Assembly: GCA_003242735.1 (NCBI GenBank)
Contig: QGVH01000008.1
Location: 1 to 64,000, forward strand
DNA: 64,000 nt
Direction of reading: 5' to 3'
Source: a bacterium
GTDB taxonomy: Bacteria > Gemmatimonadota > Gemmatimonadetes > Longimicrobiales > RSA9
Below, piece after piece: positions 47,662 through 57,160 of the stretch. Position 1 is the first letter of the stretch; every line of letters begins with the position of its first letter. Made by a program: the position numbers and the translations under genes. Below the pieces are notes generated by a model, which did no database searches, was not told the origin of the DNA, and worked only from the letters and a program-made list of their open reading frames with translations.

Positions 47662-49422
47662 TCACGCGCGCTGTGGGCTGTACGGGTCGAACACCAGGTG
47701 CCGACCCTTCTGCCGCCGGCAGAACATGAGGATCGTCGAGATCGGCTCACCCACGCCCGTGTTCCCGCTGGGCCCCACGCCGCTCGCGCCGAACGCCTCC
47801 CACTCGAGCGCGCTGTCCGTGCCGTCGTTCTCCTTCAGCATGCCGCCCAGCACCGCACGCGCCCGCTGGATCACCGCGTCGTCCTTCGTCCAGACCGAAA
47901 CGATCAGGTCGTACGGGTTGACCAGCAGTGAGAAGCGCAGGAAGTCGTCGAAGTTCGACATGTGCATCGTGCACAGGATCGGCTGGAAGAACTCCGTCGT
48001 GGCGAGGCGGAACGTGCGCTCGCCCTTGCCGTCCCAGTCGCACGTGATCGTCGTCTCGGGCGTGATCGGGCCCAGGATGACCGGCCGCACGACCTCCGCG
48101 TTCCGCACGTAGTCGTCATCCACGCCCTGGCCCTCGAGGACCTTGCCGCCCTCACGGATGATCGGCACGCCCGCCTTCCGCGCCGCCTCCTGGATGTTCG
48201 TGGTCGTCTGCGCCTTGTGCACCATCAGGGGACCGATGACGCGCGTCTCCTCCGGCGCCGCCTTGCGCGGATCCTTCACCACCCAGCGGTCGAACTCCTC
48301 GTTCATCAGACGGGTGAGCGGCTCGATCACCTCCTGCGGCCCGACGATGCCGTGCAGCGTCGAGCACTTGTGGGACGAGAAGCCGAGCTTCGAGTAGGTC
48401 AGCCGCTCGGCGATGCGCCGCAACTCGGATTCGTCGAAGCCGCGGTCGACCCACGCCCAGTTCACGCCGCCGCCCTCGAACACCACCTTCCCGAGACCCC
48501 GGGCCTCCTGGATCTTCCGCGCCGTCTCGTCCGAGCCCGTCACGCTCACCACCTTCACCCGCGGATCCGAGGCCAGCGACGCGATGTCCTTGCCGAAGCC
48601 TTCGATCTTCTGGAACGCGCGCGGATCGGCGCCGGCGGCGATGAGCATGCGCGTGAGCGTGGTGTTCGTGATCGCCGCGAACGGGTGACCCTTGAAGATG
48701 AACGGCGAGCCCGAGAGGTAGCAGCCCACGATCTGGATGGCCGGGATGCCGTAGATGAAGTTCATCGGCGTGATGATGGCGCAGATCCCGGCGGGGAGGA
48801 AATCGTTCTTCCAGTAGGTGTGGCCGCTGATCAGCGAGGGCAGCAGCTCGCCCTGCATCGCCTTCTCGACGCTGCCCGCCAGGTGGTCCGACGCGCGCTT
48901 CGCCTCCCAGAAGTCCTTCTCCGCCTCGAGCCGGGTCTTGGGGATCTGGTGGCGGATCTCGGCGAGGCACTCCTCCATGAAGTATTCCAGGATGCGCGAG
49001 AAATTCTGGACCACCCACTTGCGGTAGGAGACGACCTCGTCGGCCCATTCGAGCGAGGCCCAGTAGTCCTCGGCGACGGCGAGCGCCGCGGCGACGTCGT
49101 GCTCGTCCGATGCGGGCAGCTCGCAGAGGGGGATGCGGCGGTCGAACTGCGCGTGCATGACCACGGAGCGCGCGGCCGGCCGCCACTCGCCGCCAATGAA
49201 GTTGCGGAGCGGGATCGGCTTGTCGTCCGGCGTCTCCGGCAGCCGCTCGTAGCAGAAGATGTACGGCCGCAGCGCCTCGATCTCTGCGTCGGAGAGGCGC
49301 GGCGTGAACAGGGACCACTGCTTGCGGCGCTCACGATACAGGCGCGCGACGGGGTCCGGGCCGGTCTGCCCGCGTGCGTTGAAGGCCGCGATCTCGCTGC
49401 GCAGCGTATCCAGGTCCAGCAT
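47662..49422 (-). CDS. Aldehyde dehydrogenase superfamily protein, atypical
   Basis: An NAD(P)-dependent aldehyde dehydrogenase of 586 residues. The cofactor region includes AGICAIITPMNFIYGIPAIQ, FIFKGHPFAAITNTTL and VSVTGSDETARKIQEARG. The general-base Glu lies in FEGGGVNWAWVDRGFDESE (usual E-L-G-G). The nucleophile Cys is in LGFSSHKCSTLHGIVG, similar to the Q-K-C-S-A motif of pyrroline-5-carboxylate dehydrogenases. Length and N-terminal 90 residues (RERRKQWSLFTPRLSDAEIE) are unusual. The substrate is uncertain; glutamate semialdehyde is one possibility. GAGGAGGAG precedes the ATG. Confidence 0.8.
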   Translation of the reverse strand: MLDLDTLRSEIAAFNARGQTGPDPVARLYRERRKQWSLFTPRLSDAEIEALRPYIFCYERLPETPDDKPIPLRNFIGGEWRPAARSVVMHAQFDRRIPLCELPASDEHDVAAALAVAEDYWASLEWADEVVSYRKWVVQNFSRILEYFMEECLAEIRHQIPKTRLEAEKDFWEAKRASDHLAGSVEKAMQGELLPSLISGHTYWKNDFLPAGICAIITPMNFIYGIPAIQIVGCYLSGSPFIFKGHPFAAITNTTLTRMLIAAGADPRAFQKIEGFGKDIASLASDPRVKVVSVTGSDETARKIQEARGLGKVVFEGGGVNWAWVDRGFDESELRRIAERLTYSKLGFSSHKCSTLHGIVGPQEVIEPLTRLMNEEFDRWVVKDPRKAAPEETRVIGPLMVHKAQTTTNIQEAARKAGVPIIREGGKVLEGQGVDDDYVRNAEVVRPVILGPITPETTITCDWDGKGERTFRLATTEFFQPILCTMHMSNFDDFLRFSLLVNPYDLIVSVWTKDDAVIQRARAVLGGMLKENDGTDSALEWEAFGASGVGPSGNTGVGEPISTILMFCRRQKGRHLVFDPYSPQRA

Positions 49423-49444
49423 GATCTCCTCCTCACCGGGGTTG

Positions 49445-49465
49445 GGCCGGACGTCCCGTCCGGCC
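49445..49465. other. 8-bp inverted repeat in the dehydrogenase leader
   Basis: GGCCGGAC and GTCCGGCC pair perfectly with a 5-nt loop, just upstream of the ribosome site of the aldehyde dehydrogenase gene. GTCCGG recurs about 25 bp further upstream. Confidence 0.45.
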
Positions 49466-49693
49466 GGCGACGCGGCAAACTTCTCCCGTCCGGAGGGGGT
49501 TCGCAAGGTTGCGGGCGGGCATCGCTGCGGCGACATGGCGTGCCGGCATCGCCGCGGCGCCGCGGCGCCGTCGTGGGGCGTGGCGCACGGGGGCTTGTCC
49601 TGCCCCTCGTCGCGGCCTATCGTGCGGCGGAGCCGCGAGGAGGGGCGGGCCGGGGCGGCGCAGGTGCCGCGAGGCCGCGAACCGGGAGGCGTG

Positions 49694-50104
49694 GTGGACA
49701 AGGCACGCATCAGTCAGGTCTACGGGTATTTGGTCTGTCTCATCGCCGTGGTGACGTTCCTCGTCTCGCTCAACTCGGCGGTGGGCGCGGCGCTGGACCT
49801 GTCCGACCCGCAGTACAGCGGGCGCTACTCCGCGGACCCACGCCTGGCCTCGTTCGAGGCCTACCGCCTGGAGCTGCAGCAGCGGCGCGGGTTGGCGCCC
49901 GTGGCGGGCGAGGCGCCGGCGCCCGAGCCCGGGGACACGGCGGCGCTGCGGGCCGCGTTCGAGGAGGCGCGGCAAGAGCACCTCCGGTCGGTCCGGTTCC
50001 AGGCGAGGCGGGAGCTCGTGACCAGCGGCCTGCTGGCGGTGGTGGCCGCGGGGCTCTTCGTGGTCCACTGGATCTGGCTGCGGCGGCTCGGTGCCCCGGC
50101 GTGA
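49694..50104 (+). CDS. Hypothetical membrane protein with two TM segments
   Basis: A 136-residue protein not recognised as a known family. TM1 (YGYLVCLIAVVTFLVSLNSA, about residues 9-30) is followed by a charged loop of about 75 residues with Tyr/Arg (SDPQYSGRYSADPRLASFEA) and Ala/Glu-rich helices. TM2 is VTSGLLAVVAAGLFVVHWIW (about 108-128). The GTG at 49694 is chosen since GGGAGG lies 4 nt upstream; the adjacent GTG at 49691 is the alternative. It is divergent from the dehydrogenase gene across about 270 bp with GC-rich imperfect repeats near 49515-49560. Confidence 0.6.
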   Translation: MDKARISQVYGYLVCLIAVVTFLVSLNSAVGAALDLSDPQYSGRYSADPRLASFEAYRLELQQRRGLAPVAGEAPAPEPGDTAALRAAFEEARQEHLRSVRFQARRELVTSGLLAVVAAGLFVVHWIWLRRLGAPA

Positions 50105-50296
50105 GGTGGGGATGCCGCCCGGGGGGCGAGCCCTGAACTCCTGATGCGGCGCGGGTTTCCCGCCCGGAACGCCGGCGGTTGACCGGGGGTAGAGGCCACG
50201 GGTAGATTGAACCGACACGGTCACGGCGGGCCGGGTGACCCCGAGGGGCGGCCCGGGGCCGCGACGTCGTGGCCTGTCTCTGGGAGCAGGGAACCG

Positions 50297-50527
50297 ATGA
50301 CGGCACGCGAGAAGATCGAAGAGGTCCTCGGCACGATCCGGCCGGCGCTGCACGCCGATGGCGGGGATGTCGAGCTCATCGACTACGATGAGGAAGACGG
50401 CATCGTCCATCTGCGGCTGATGGGCGCGTGCGGCTCCTGTCCGATCTCCCTGATGACGCTGAAGCGGGGGATCGAGCGTCGGATCATGATGGCGGTTCCG
50501 GACGTCAAGGCGGTGCACGCGCTCTGA
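50297..50527 (+). CDS. NifU-like Fe-S scaffold (C-terminal domain type)
   Basis: Binds and delivers iron-sulfur clusters. The 76-residue product is essentially a single NifU C-terminal domain: LGTIRPALHADGGDVELIDY and VHLRLMGACGSCPISLMTLK with the CxxC ligand pair, then GIERRIMMAVPDV. AGG precedes the ATG at 50297. It lies 74 nt upstream of the Mrp ATPase gene with a large hairpin between them, which indicates a shared Fe-S assembly function. Confidence 0.93.
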   Translation: MTAREKIEEVLGTIRPALHADGGDVELIDYDEEDGIVHLRLMGACGSCPISLMTLKRGIERRIMMAVPDVKAVHAL

Positions 50528-50548
50528 GCGCGTGCACACCGGCCCCTC

Positions 50549-50583
50549 CGGACGGCCGGCGCCCGCGGGGTGCCGGCCGTCCG
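50549..50583. other. 12-bp perfect hairpin between nifU-like gene and mrp
   Basis: CGGACGGCCGGC and GCCGGCCGTCCG pair around an 11-nt loop. No T tract follows (GCACGAAAGGG). It may set different levels for the two genes by attenuation or processing. Confidence 0.55.
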
Positions 50584-50601
50584 CACGAAAGGGAGGCGGA
50601 G

Positions 50602-51731
<1,130 letters not shown>

Positions 51732-51735
<4 letters not shown>

Positions 51736-51941
51736 CCCTCCCGACCCGCGCCGAGCTTGGCGCGATGCTCACGCACGTCGTCGTGCGGGAGTTCCCGGAG
51801 ACACTCGAGGTCTTCCGCCGCTACGGCGTCTCGCTCGTCGAGCGGGGCGCCGTGCCCGTTTCCGCCGCGGTGCCGGGGGACGCCGGCCCGCTGCTGGACG
51901 CGCTTGCGGAGGCGATCCGCTGGCGCGACGCGGGCGGCTGA
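51732..51941 (+). CDS. Small DUF1858/ScdA-N-like protein
   Basis: A 69-residue protein. LTHVVVREFPETLEVFRRYG matches the helical pattern of DUF1858 and the ScdA N-terminal domain (x-x-x-P-E-T-x-x-V-F-x-x-Y-G). The Cys residues usual after the Tyr-Gly are absent (VSLVERGAVPVSAAV). The ATGA overlap with the Mrp gene implies coupled translation and a role near Fe-S metabolism. Function is unknown. Confidence 0.7.
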
Positions 51942-51973
51942 GCCGGGAGCTCGCCGAGCGCGCCGTCGCGTGG

Positions 51974-52825
51974 ATGGAGCCCACGTCCCGGGACAACGGC
52001 TCCCGTTCCGGAAAACCGAAGGCCGTGACCCGGATCACCCTGCTGACCGACTTCGGCACCGCGGACGGTTACGTCGCCGCGATGAAGGGCGTGATCGCGG
52101 CGCGTGCGCCGGGTGTCGTGGTCGACGACGCGTCCCACGACGTCCCGCCCGGCGACGTGGCCGCCGCAGCGTGGACCCTCTCCCGTTACTGGAACCTCTA
52201 CCCGCCGGGCACGGTGCACGTGGTCGTGGTGGACCCCGGCGTGGGGAGCGAGCGGCGTGCGCTGGCGGCCGAGGTAGATGGCCGGCTGTTCGTCGCGCCG
52301 GACAACGGGGTCCTCACGTGGGTGCTGGCGGAGGCGGGCGACGCGGCGGTGGTGGCCATCGAAGCCGCCAGGCTGTTCCGCACCCCCGTCTCCGCCACGT
52401 TCCACGGCCGGGATGTCTTCGCGCCGGTCGCGGCGGAGCTGGCGCGCCGGGCGGGCGCGGGGCCCTCACGGTTCCGCGAGGTGCTCGCGGATCTCGGGCC
52501 GGAGGTCGCGGATCCCGTCCGCCTCCCGTTGCCGCGGCCCCATCGTGGCCCGGACCACATCGCCGGTGAAGTGATCCACGTGGACCGGTTCGGCAACCTG
52601 ATCACCAACGTGCCGGGCGAGTGGCTGGCGCCGGGCGCGCGGATCCGGGTCGCCGGCGGGTCGGCCGCGCCGCTCGTTCGGACGTACGCCGACGTCGCGC
52701 CGGGCGCCCTCGCGGCGCTCGTCGGGTCCGCGGGCATGCTCGAGGTCTCCGTCCGGGATGGGAGCGCGGCCGAGCGACTGGGGGTCGGCCGAGGGGCGAG
52801 CGTGCGGGTGGAACCGGGCGCGTGA
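51974..52825 (+). CDS. SAM hydrolase / SAM hydroxide adenosyltransferase (DUF62 family)
   Basis: A fluorinase/chlorinase-fold enzyme that in bacteria commonly hydrolyses S-adenosylmethionine to adenosine and methionine. The 283-residue product has ITLLTDFGTADGYVAAMKGV with the conserved Asp, VVVVDPGVGSERRALAAEV, LFVAPDNGVLTWVL, FHGRDVFAPVAAELARRAG and GEVIHVDRFGNLITNVPGEW. The last motifs carry the Asp-x-x-His type residues of the hydrolase branch. A GTG at 52025 matches the usual family start better; the ATG at 51974 adds 17 residues and no ribosome site is clear. It follows the small gene by 32 nt. Confidence 0.9.
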   Translation: MEPTSRDNGSRSGKPKAVTRITLLTDFGTADGYVAAMKGVIAARAPGVVVDDASHDVPPGDVAAAAWTLSRYWNLYPPGTVHVVVVDPGVGSERRALAAEVDGRLFVAPDNGVLTWVLAEAGDAAVVAIEAARLFRTPVSATFHGRDVFAPVAAELARRAGAGPSRFREVLADLGPEVADPVRLPLPRPHRGPDHIAGEVIHVDRFGNLITNVPGEWLAPGARIRVAGGSAAPLVRTYADVAPGALAALVGSAGMLEVSVRDGSAAERLGVGRGASVRVEPGA

Positions 52826-52852
52826 TGCGGGCCGCCGTACCCTCACCGGCGT

Positions 52853-53224
52853 TCACGTGACCACGCGCATGTCAATGGTCGGCGGGTGGCGGAGCGTGTT
52901 CTCCACGGTGCAGTGCTGCGCGACCCGGAGCGCCGCGCCTTCCCGGCCCGGCGGCAGGCCGGGCCAGCGCAGCGTCACGTCGTAGCGCCCCACGCGATAG
53001 GGGTCGTCCACGTACTCCCACTCGACCTCGATCGAGAGATCGGCCCAAGGCAGCCCCGCACGCTGCGCCCAGCCGATCACCACCGCCGCGGTGCAGGTGG
53101 CCAGCGAGGCCGCCAGCATGTGCAGGGGCGAAAAGCTCAGGCCGGGCTCGACCGATCGGATGTCGAGCCCGGCCCCGACGATCTGGAGGTGGAGTCGGCG
53201 TTCGCCTTCCAGGACCAGCCGCAC
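52853..53224 (-). CDS. OsmC family protein
   Basis: A 123-residue OsmC-fold protein, by family a Cys-dependent peroxidase or related factor. SPLHMLAASLATCTAAVVIG carries the first Cys and RVAQHCTVENTLRHPPTI the second. Both lie in the expected C-type motifs, so peroxidatic function is plausible. The N-terminal strands LVLEGERRLHLQIVGA match the short OsmC-like branch. The GTG start lies 6 nt after the previous stop. It closes the minus-strand series that begins with the sigma factor and may belong to its response. Confidence 0.88.
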   Translation of the reverse strand: MRLVLEGERRLHLQIVGAGLDIRSVEPGLSFSPLHMLAASLATCTAAVVIGWAQRAGLPWADLSIEVEWEYVDDPYRVGRYDVTLRWPGLPPGREGAALRVAQHCTVENTLRHPPTIDMRVVT

Positions 53225-53230
53225 GGCGCG

Positions 53231-53461
53231 TCAGTCGGTCTCCAGGAGCTTCCTCTCCATTTGCGCGAGCCGCTTCTCCTTGGGCGCCAGGAACCGCACG
53301 ATCACGTAACCCAGCAGGACCACCGGAACGACCTTGAAGAGGACGAAGCCGGCCAGGCCCAGCACCGCGGAGAACACGGCGCCCACGATGGCGAGCACGA
53401 CGCCCAGGACCACCAGGGCAACGAGGCCGATGAGGAAGAACGTGATCAACGATGCGAGCAT
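53231..53461 (-). CDS. Small membrane protein with two TM segments
   Basis: A 76-residue protein of unknown function. It is almost entirely hydrophobic up to residue 58 (SLITFFLIGLVALVVLGVVL, LGLAGFVLFKVVPVVLLGYV). A charged tail follows (RFLAPKEKRLAQMERKLLET), compatible with a cytoplasmic coiled helix. GGAGG lies 7 nt upstream of the ATG at 53461. It sits between the toastrack-like gene and the OsmC gene. Confidence 0.72.
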   Translation of the reverse strand: MLASLITFFLIGLVALVVLGVVLAIVGAVFSAVLGLAGFVLFKVVPVVLLGYVIVRFLAPKEKRLAQMERKLLETD

Positions 53462-53539
53462 GTGTGGGCCTCCACGGCTGAGATGCAAGAACCAGGCGCC
53501 GGAGACGTCCCGGCGCGCTGAAAAGACGCGGCGTCCGCC

Positions 53540-54409
53540 TCAGGACCGCGATGCCGTCACGGACGGCTCGATCCAGCGCACGTCGATGGAACCGAACGCT
53601 GCGTCGATCCGAACCGTGAGCCGGTGCGGCGCCGTGTCCCAGTCCAGAGAGTAGTACCCGGAGCCCCGCTTCACGAGCCCCTCCGAGTCGAACGGCGCGA
53701 GGAAGCCGTCCTTCACGACGTGCAGCCCGACGCCCTTGGGCACGATCAGGGTCAGCGAGCCGATCCCCATGTCGATGTCCGCCGTGGTGTTGCCGCGCCA
53801 TTCGCCGGAGAAGTCGAGCACGACGTCGCCCAGCCCGCCGTCCACCACGAGCCGCTCGATGTTCGCGTTGCCGAGCCCTTCCGCACGCAGCGCCGCCGCC
53901 CCGACCTCGATCTCCAGCTCGGACAGCCGCTCGGGGTTCGGCCGCGAGAACCGGAGCGTCGTCTCACTCGCACCGGTCGAGATCTCGGCGCGCCGGACGC
54001 GCAGCCCGCCCAGCTCGATGTCCGCCTGCGCGGCGCCGAACTCCAGGTCGATCGAGAGCGGGGCGTCCGGGCCGAGGACGACGTCCAGCTCTCCCGCGCT
54101 CCTGCGGCCGCGCACCTTGAACCCTGACTTCGACTTCGACTGCAGGCCGAGGCGCAGCCGGCCGTCGGTGTACTCCGTCAGGGGTAGGAAGAGGTCCGCG
54201 TCGTAGCGAACCTTCGCCCGGTACAGGGAGCCGGCGGACCCCGGCCGGAGGAAGAGGCGGCCCGCGCCGAACTGGATGTCCACCCGGAGCTCCCGCTCAC
54301 CCCGGAAGGCGCGGCTCGTCGTTACGGTGGTCCACTCCTGTGCCCGGAGTGCGGGCGGGGCCCCGAGCAGCAGCGCTGCGCACGCCAGGACGAGCGCTCG
54401 GCTAGACAT
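53540..54409 (-). CDS. Secreted toastrack (LiaF/DUF2154-like) protein
   Basis: A 289-residue exported protein with signal peptide (ALVLACAALLLGAPPALRAQ). The rest is repetitive beta structure of the toastrack type found in LiaF, PspC-associated and DUF4097-like proteins: IDLEFGAAQADIELGGLRVR, ISTGASETTLRFSRPNPERL, LEIEVGAAALRAEGLGNANI, TTADIDMGIGSLTLIVPKGV. The regular G-A-x-x-x-x-I pattern is visible. It overlaps the upstream membrane-protein gene by 8 nt. The link to a cell-envelope stress system is inferred from the ECF sigma context. Confidence 0.8.
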   Translation of the reverse strand: MSSRALVLACAALLLGAPPALRAQEWTTVTTSRAFRGERELRVDIQFGAGRLFLRPGSAGSLYRAKVRYDADLFLPLTEYTDGRLRLGLQSKSKSGFKVRGRRSAGELDVVLGPDAPLSIDLEFGAAQADIELGGLRVRRAEISTGASETTLRFSRPNPERLSELEIEVGAAALRAEGLGNANIERLVVDGGLGDVVLDFSGEWRGNTTADIDMGIGSLTLIVPKGVGLHVVKDGFLAPFDSEGLVKRGSGYYSLDWDTAPHRLTVRIDAAFGSIDVRWIEPSVTASRS

Positions 54410-55673
54410 CGATCTCCTCCTCGACGGGTGGCGGGGGCGCCGTGCCGTCCTCCAACGCCGATGGCGCCACCGGCCGAGTCCCCGCGCGCGAGACCAGCAC
54501 GGCGCCGAGCCCGATGGCGGCCACGGCCACGGTCAACACAACGGCGAGGAACAGCAGGATCCCGCGGATGAAGCCCAGCCACGGGCCGGCCATTTCGAAC
54601 ACGAAGCTCGCGGCGAACAGGGCGAGCAGCAGGCCGACGCCGGTGAGCACGTAGTAGTACGAATTCGCCCGCCTGAACCAGTCGGTGCCCTCGAACCGGC
54701 GCTCCGCGAGCGACTCGCCCGCTGCGTGCGCCACGCCAAGATAGCCGAACACCAGGGCCGCGCCCGCAGCGGCGGGGAAGAGCGGCACCCACACGATGAG
54801 CGCGGGGATGCCGACGACGGAGATGGCGAGCGCGAGCGCACCTAGGATGAACGCCGGCACGAGCAAGAAGAGGGTGGCCAGGCCCACGAGGCCCGAGCGC
54901 AGCGTGGCGTGCCGCGCCGTGTCGGCCACGCCCTCGAGGTAGCGGCGCCCGAAGAAGACCGCCGCGAACCCGAGCGCGACCAGCACCACGTAGGTCACCA
55001 GCAGCGAGAACAGATTCGAGAGGCCGCTGCGAACCCAGTGGAAGAAGCCACGCTGCGTACGGGCCCGCTGGCGGTGCGCCATGTCCCGGGCCGCCTCCCG
55101 CTCGATCCGCTGCCGGTCGCGATCGGTCTCCGACGCGAGGCGGCTCTGCAGCTCCGCGATCGTCTGCTGCAGCTCCTCGATACGCGCCTCCAGGATCGAG
55201 ACCGTGTCGCCGGACCCGCCCGACGCCTGCGCCAGCGCCCCCGTCGCGCCACCCCTGACCGCCTCCTCCAGCAGCCGGTCCAGCCGTGCGCCCGCCTCGC
55301 CCCCGGCCGGGGCCTCCCATTCCACCAGCAGCCGCTCGAGTTCCGCGCCGTCGGCCTCGATGGCACGGTTGAGCAGCTCTCGCCATGCGCGGTCCAGCGC
55401 ATCGCCGCGGCTGTACGTGCCGATCTCCCGGCCGTTCAGGTGGATGCGCCCCTCACGGAGCACCACGGCGAGCGAGTCGCCGCGCGCCAGCTCCAGCACC
55501 AGGGTCGCTTCGTTGCGCGAGATCGAGATCTGGCTCGACACCACGCCGCTCTCCCGGCCCCGGGGCTGCGCCTGGGCGGGGCCAGCCGCCGCGACCGCGC
55601 CGCCGGCCAGCAGCGCCGCCAGGACCAGGCGCGCAGCGCGCCGCGACGTCGTGTCAAAAGAGGAAGGACGCAT
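54402..55673 (-). CDS. Polytopic membrane protein with periplasmic coiled coil
   Basis: A 423-residue protein of unknown family. It has a signal peptide (RLVLAALLAGGAVAAAGPAQAQ, cleavage after the last Ala) and a periplasmic domain of about 110 residues (VVLREGRIHLNGREIGTYSR). A coiled coil follows (ILEARIEELQQTIAELQSRL, about 160-200). Six hydrophobic segments follow from residue 220 (LVTYVVLVALGFAAVFFG to GILLFLAVVLTVAVAAIGLG) and a Pro/Glu tail ends the protein. It overlaps the anti-sigma gene by 20 nt and the toastrack gene by 8 nt. It may act as a sensor or effector of the sigma system. Confidence 0.75.
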   Translation of the reverse strand: MRPSSFDTTSRRAARLVLAALLAGGAVAAAGPAQAQPRGRESGVVSSQISISRNEATLVLELARGDSLAVVLREGRIHLNGREIGTYSRGDALDRAWRELLNRAIEADGAELERLLVEWEAPAGGEAGARLDRLLEEAVRGGATGALAQASGGSGDTVSILEARIEELQQTIAELQSRLASETDRDRQRIEREAARDMAHRQRARTQRGFFHWVRSGLSNLFSLLVTYVVLVALGFAAVFFGRRYLEGVADTARHATLRSGLVGLATLFLLVPAFILGALALAISVVGIPALIVWVPLFPAAAGAALVFGYLGVAHAAGESLAERRFEGTDWFRRANSYYYVLTGVGLLLALFAASFVFEMAGPWLGFIRGILLFLAVVLTVAVAAIGLGAVLVSRAGTRPVAPSALEDGTAPPPPVEEEIDV

Positions 55674-56307
55674 GGTGGACTTTCCGGTTCGAAGGCCGAA
55701 ACAGGTGACGGTACAGCACCCAGACCGAGGCCAGGGTGAGGGCCGTGAACACGGCCGCCGCGGCGCCCAACTGCGCGGGCGCGGCGGCCAGGATCCGCTC
55801 GATCAACCTCGCGATCCACGCGGCGAGGGTGCTCTCCATGGCCGTGGTCGCCGCGTGACCTGCGAACGAGAGCAGGAGATCCGCGGCACGCTCGCGGAGG
55901 AACGCCATCACGGTCATCAGCGTCTCGGCGTTCAGCCCTGGCCGGGTCAGGATCCAGGCGATCAAGGCGGTGGCGGCCGCCGCGGGCAGCGTGAGGCAGG
56001 CGGTGAGCAGGGCCCACCCGGCCGTCGTCCGCGGCGCGAGCCGCGCCAGCAGCGCAGCGATGCGGGCCGTCCACGGCCGCTCGATCCTGACCCGCGCGAG
56101 CACCCGGTCCGCGAAGCCCGGCGAGGGCGCCAGGCGGGGCAGCGATGCGAGGACGGCGAACACCGTCCGCCACTCCTCGACTTCGGCCTGACAGCGCACG
56201 CACGCTGCCACGTGCGCTTCAATGGCGCTACGCTCTGCTTCCGGTAGGTCGCCCTCGACCAGCGCCTCCAGGCGTTCCGGCGAGGGGTGCAGTGGTGGCT
56301 CGCTCAC
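55654..56307 (-). CDS. Zinc-finger anti-sigma factor
   Basis: A membrane-anchored regulator of the adjacent ECF sigma factor. The 217-residue product begins with an anti-sigma zinc-finger domain: ERLEALVEGDLPEAE then IEAHVAACVRCQAEVEEWRT with H-x3-C-x2-C (about residues 31-38). Two or three hydrophobic regions follow: ALLTACLTLPAAAATALIAW, MESTLAAWIARLIERILAAA and AAAAVFTALTLASVWVLYRH. The GTG at 56307 has GGAG 7 nt upstream. The stop overlaps the next gene by 20 nt. Confidence 0.85.
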   Translation of the reverse strand: MSEPPLHPSPERLEALVEGDLPEAERSAIEAHVAACVRCQAEVEEWRTVFAVLASLPRLAPSPGFADRVLARVRIERPWTARIAALLARLAPRTTAGWALLTACLTLPAAAATALIAWILTRPGLNAETLMTVMAFLRERAADLLLSFAGHAATTAMESTLAAWIARLIERILAAAPAQLGAAAAVFTALTLASVWVLYRHLFRPSNRKVHHASFLF

Positions 56308-56419
56308 GCGGTCACTCCATGACCAGCCGCGTTACCGATCGGGGACGGCGCCGGCCGCGGCTGTGCAGCCCGGCGCCGCGCGCCCCGAACCTCCGTACGT
56401 CCGGGGCGACGCTGCGGTT

Positions 56420-57031
56420 TCACACCCTCAAGTGCGCCAGCCGTTGGCGCAACTCGTTGCGCGCTCGGTGGATGTACGTCTTCACCGTACCCAGGGGGAT
56501 ACCCATGATCTCCGCGATCTCCTCGTACGCGTGCCCTTCCACGTGCCACAGGAGGATCGCCGTCCGGTACTCGGGCCGGAGTGCGGCGATCGCCGCCTCG
56601 ATGTGCCGCCCCAGCTCCCGACTGGCCGTGTAGGCCTCGGGGTCCTCATCCGTGGCCACGGCGGTCAGCGCGCTCGCCTGCGCCTCGGACGGATCCCGCG
56701 CGTGCGGCGACCCCTCCAGCGACAGGGTTTCCGGCTCCTTCTTGCGGAGCCGGTCCAGCGCCGTGTTGTGCGCGATCTTGAAGATCCACGAGCTGAACTT
56801 GTACGACGGGTCGTAGCGGTCGAGGGCGTTCAGGACCTTGATGAAGGTCTCCTGCGCGAGGTCCTCGGCCTGCTCTCGGTCGCGGACCAGCCGATAAATG
56901 AGGGAGAACACCGGCCGCTCGTAACGTCCGATCAGCTCGCGATACGCCGCTTCACGGCCCTCGCGGGCGCGGGCGACGACCTCCTGGTCGGTGAGATTCC
57001 TGTAGTCCACGTCTCCGGGCGGCGCGACCAC
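56420..57031 (-). CDS. ECF-type RNA polymerase sigma factor (RpoE-like)
   Basis: A 203-residue group-4 sigma factor. Region 2 is LIGRYERPVFSLIYRLVRDR with EQAEDLAQETFIKVLNALDR (promoter melting, -10 contact). Region 4 is ALRPEYRTAILLWHVEGHAY with EEIAEIMGIPLGTVKTYIHR (helix-turn-helix, -35 contact). The linker of about 50 residues is somewhat long. The GTG at 57031 is preceded by GGAG at about 9 nt. It is followed by its anti-sigma factor 112 nt downstream. A self-promoter-like element lies just upstream. Confidence 0.93.
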   Translation of the reverse strand: MVAPPGDVDYRNLTDQEVVARAREGREAAYRELIGRYERPVFSLIYRLVRDREQAEDLAQETFIKVLNALDRYDPSYKFSSWIFKIAHNTALDRLRKKEPETLSLEGSPHARDPSEAQASALTAVATDEDPEAYTASRELGRHIEAAIAALRPEYRTAILLWHVEGHAYEEIAEIMGIPLGTVKTYIHRARNELRQRLAHLRV

Positions 57032-57049
57032 GTGTTGTGCTCCGCCCCT

Positions 57050-57075
57050 TACGCCCCGGTGGGCGGCCGGGTTTC
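57050..57075 (-). promoter_or_regulatory. Candidate ECF autoregulatory promoter
   Basis: On the minus strand GAAACC (57075-57070) is followed after 16 bp by CGTA (57053-57050). This resembles the GGAACC-N16-CGTC type of ECF promoters and lies just before the sigma gene, with a leader of about 12 nt. Confidence 0.45.
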
Positions 57076-57093
57076 ATTCGGGGGCGGGGCGGC

Positions 57094-57122
57094 TTGATGG
57101 GCGGGTCGCCCGCAGGTAGCTT
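57094..57122 (+). promoter_or_regulatory. Promoter of ubiE/menG
   Basis: TTGATG (57094-57099) and TAGCTT (57117-57122) are separated by 17 bp. The predicted leader is about 32 nt and contains GGGAG. Confidence 0.5.
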
Positions 57123-57160
57123 GGGCGCTTCCAGTTTACCACACGGGAGTGCGTTGCGCG

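Noticed and set aside
49509..49754. An 81-codon frame with a repeated R-A-G-I-A-A-A unit
   Set aside because: It overlaps the start of the two-TM protein gene, lacks a ribosome site and arises from a short GC repeat near 49515-49560.
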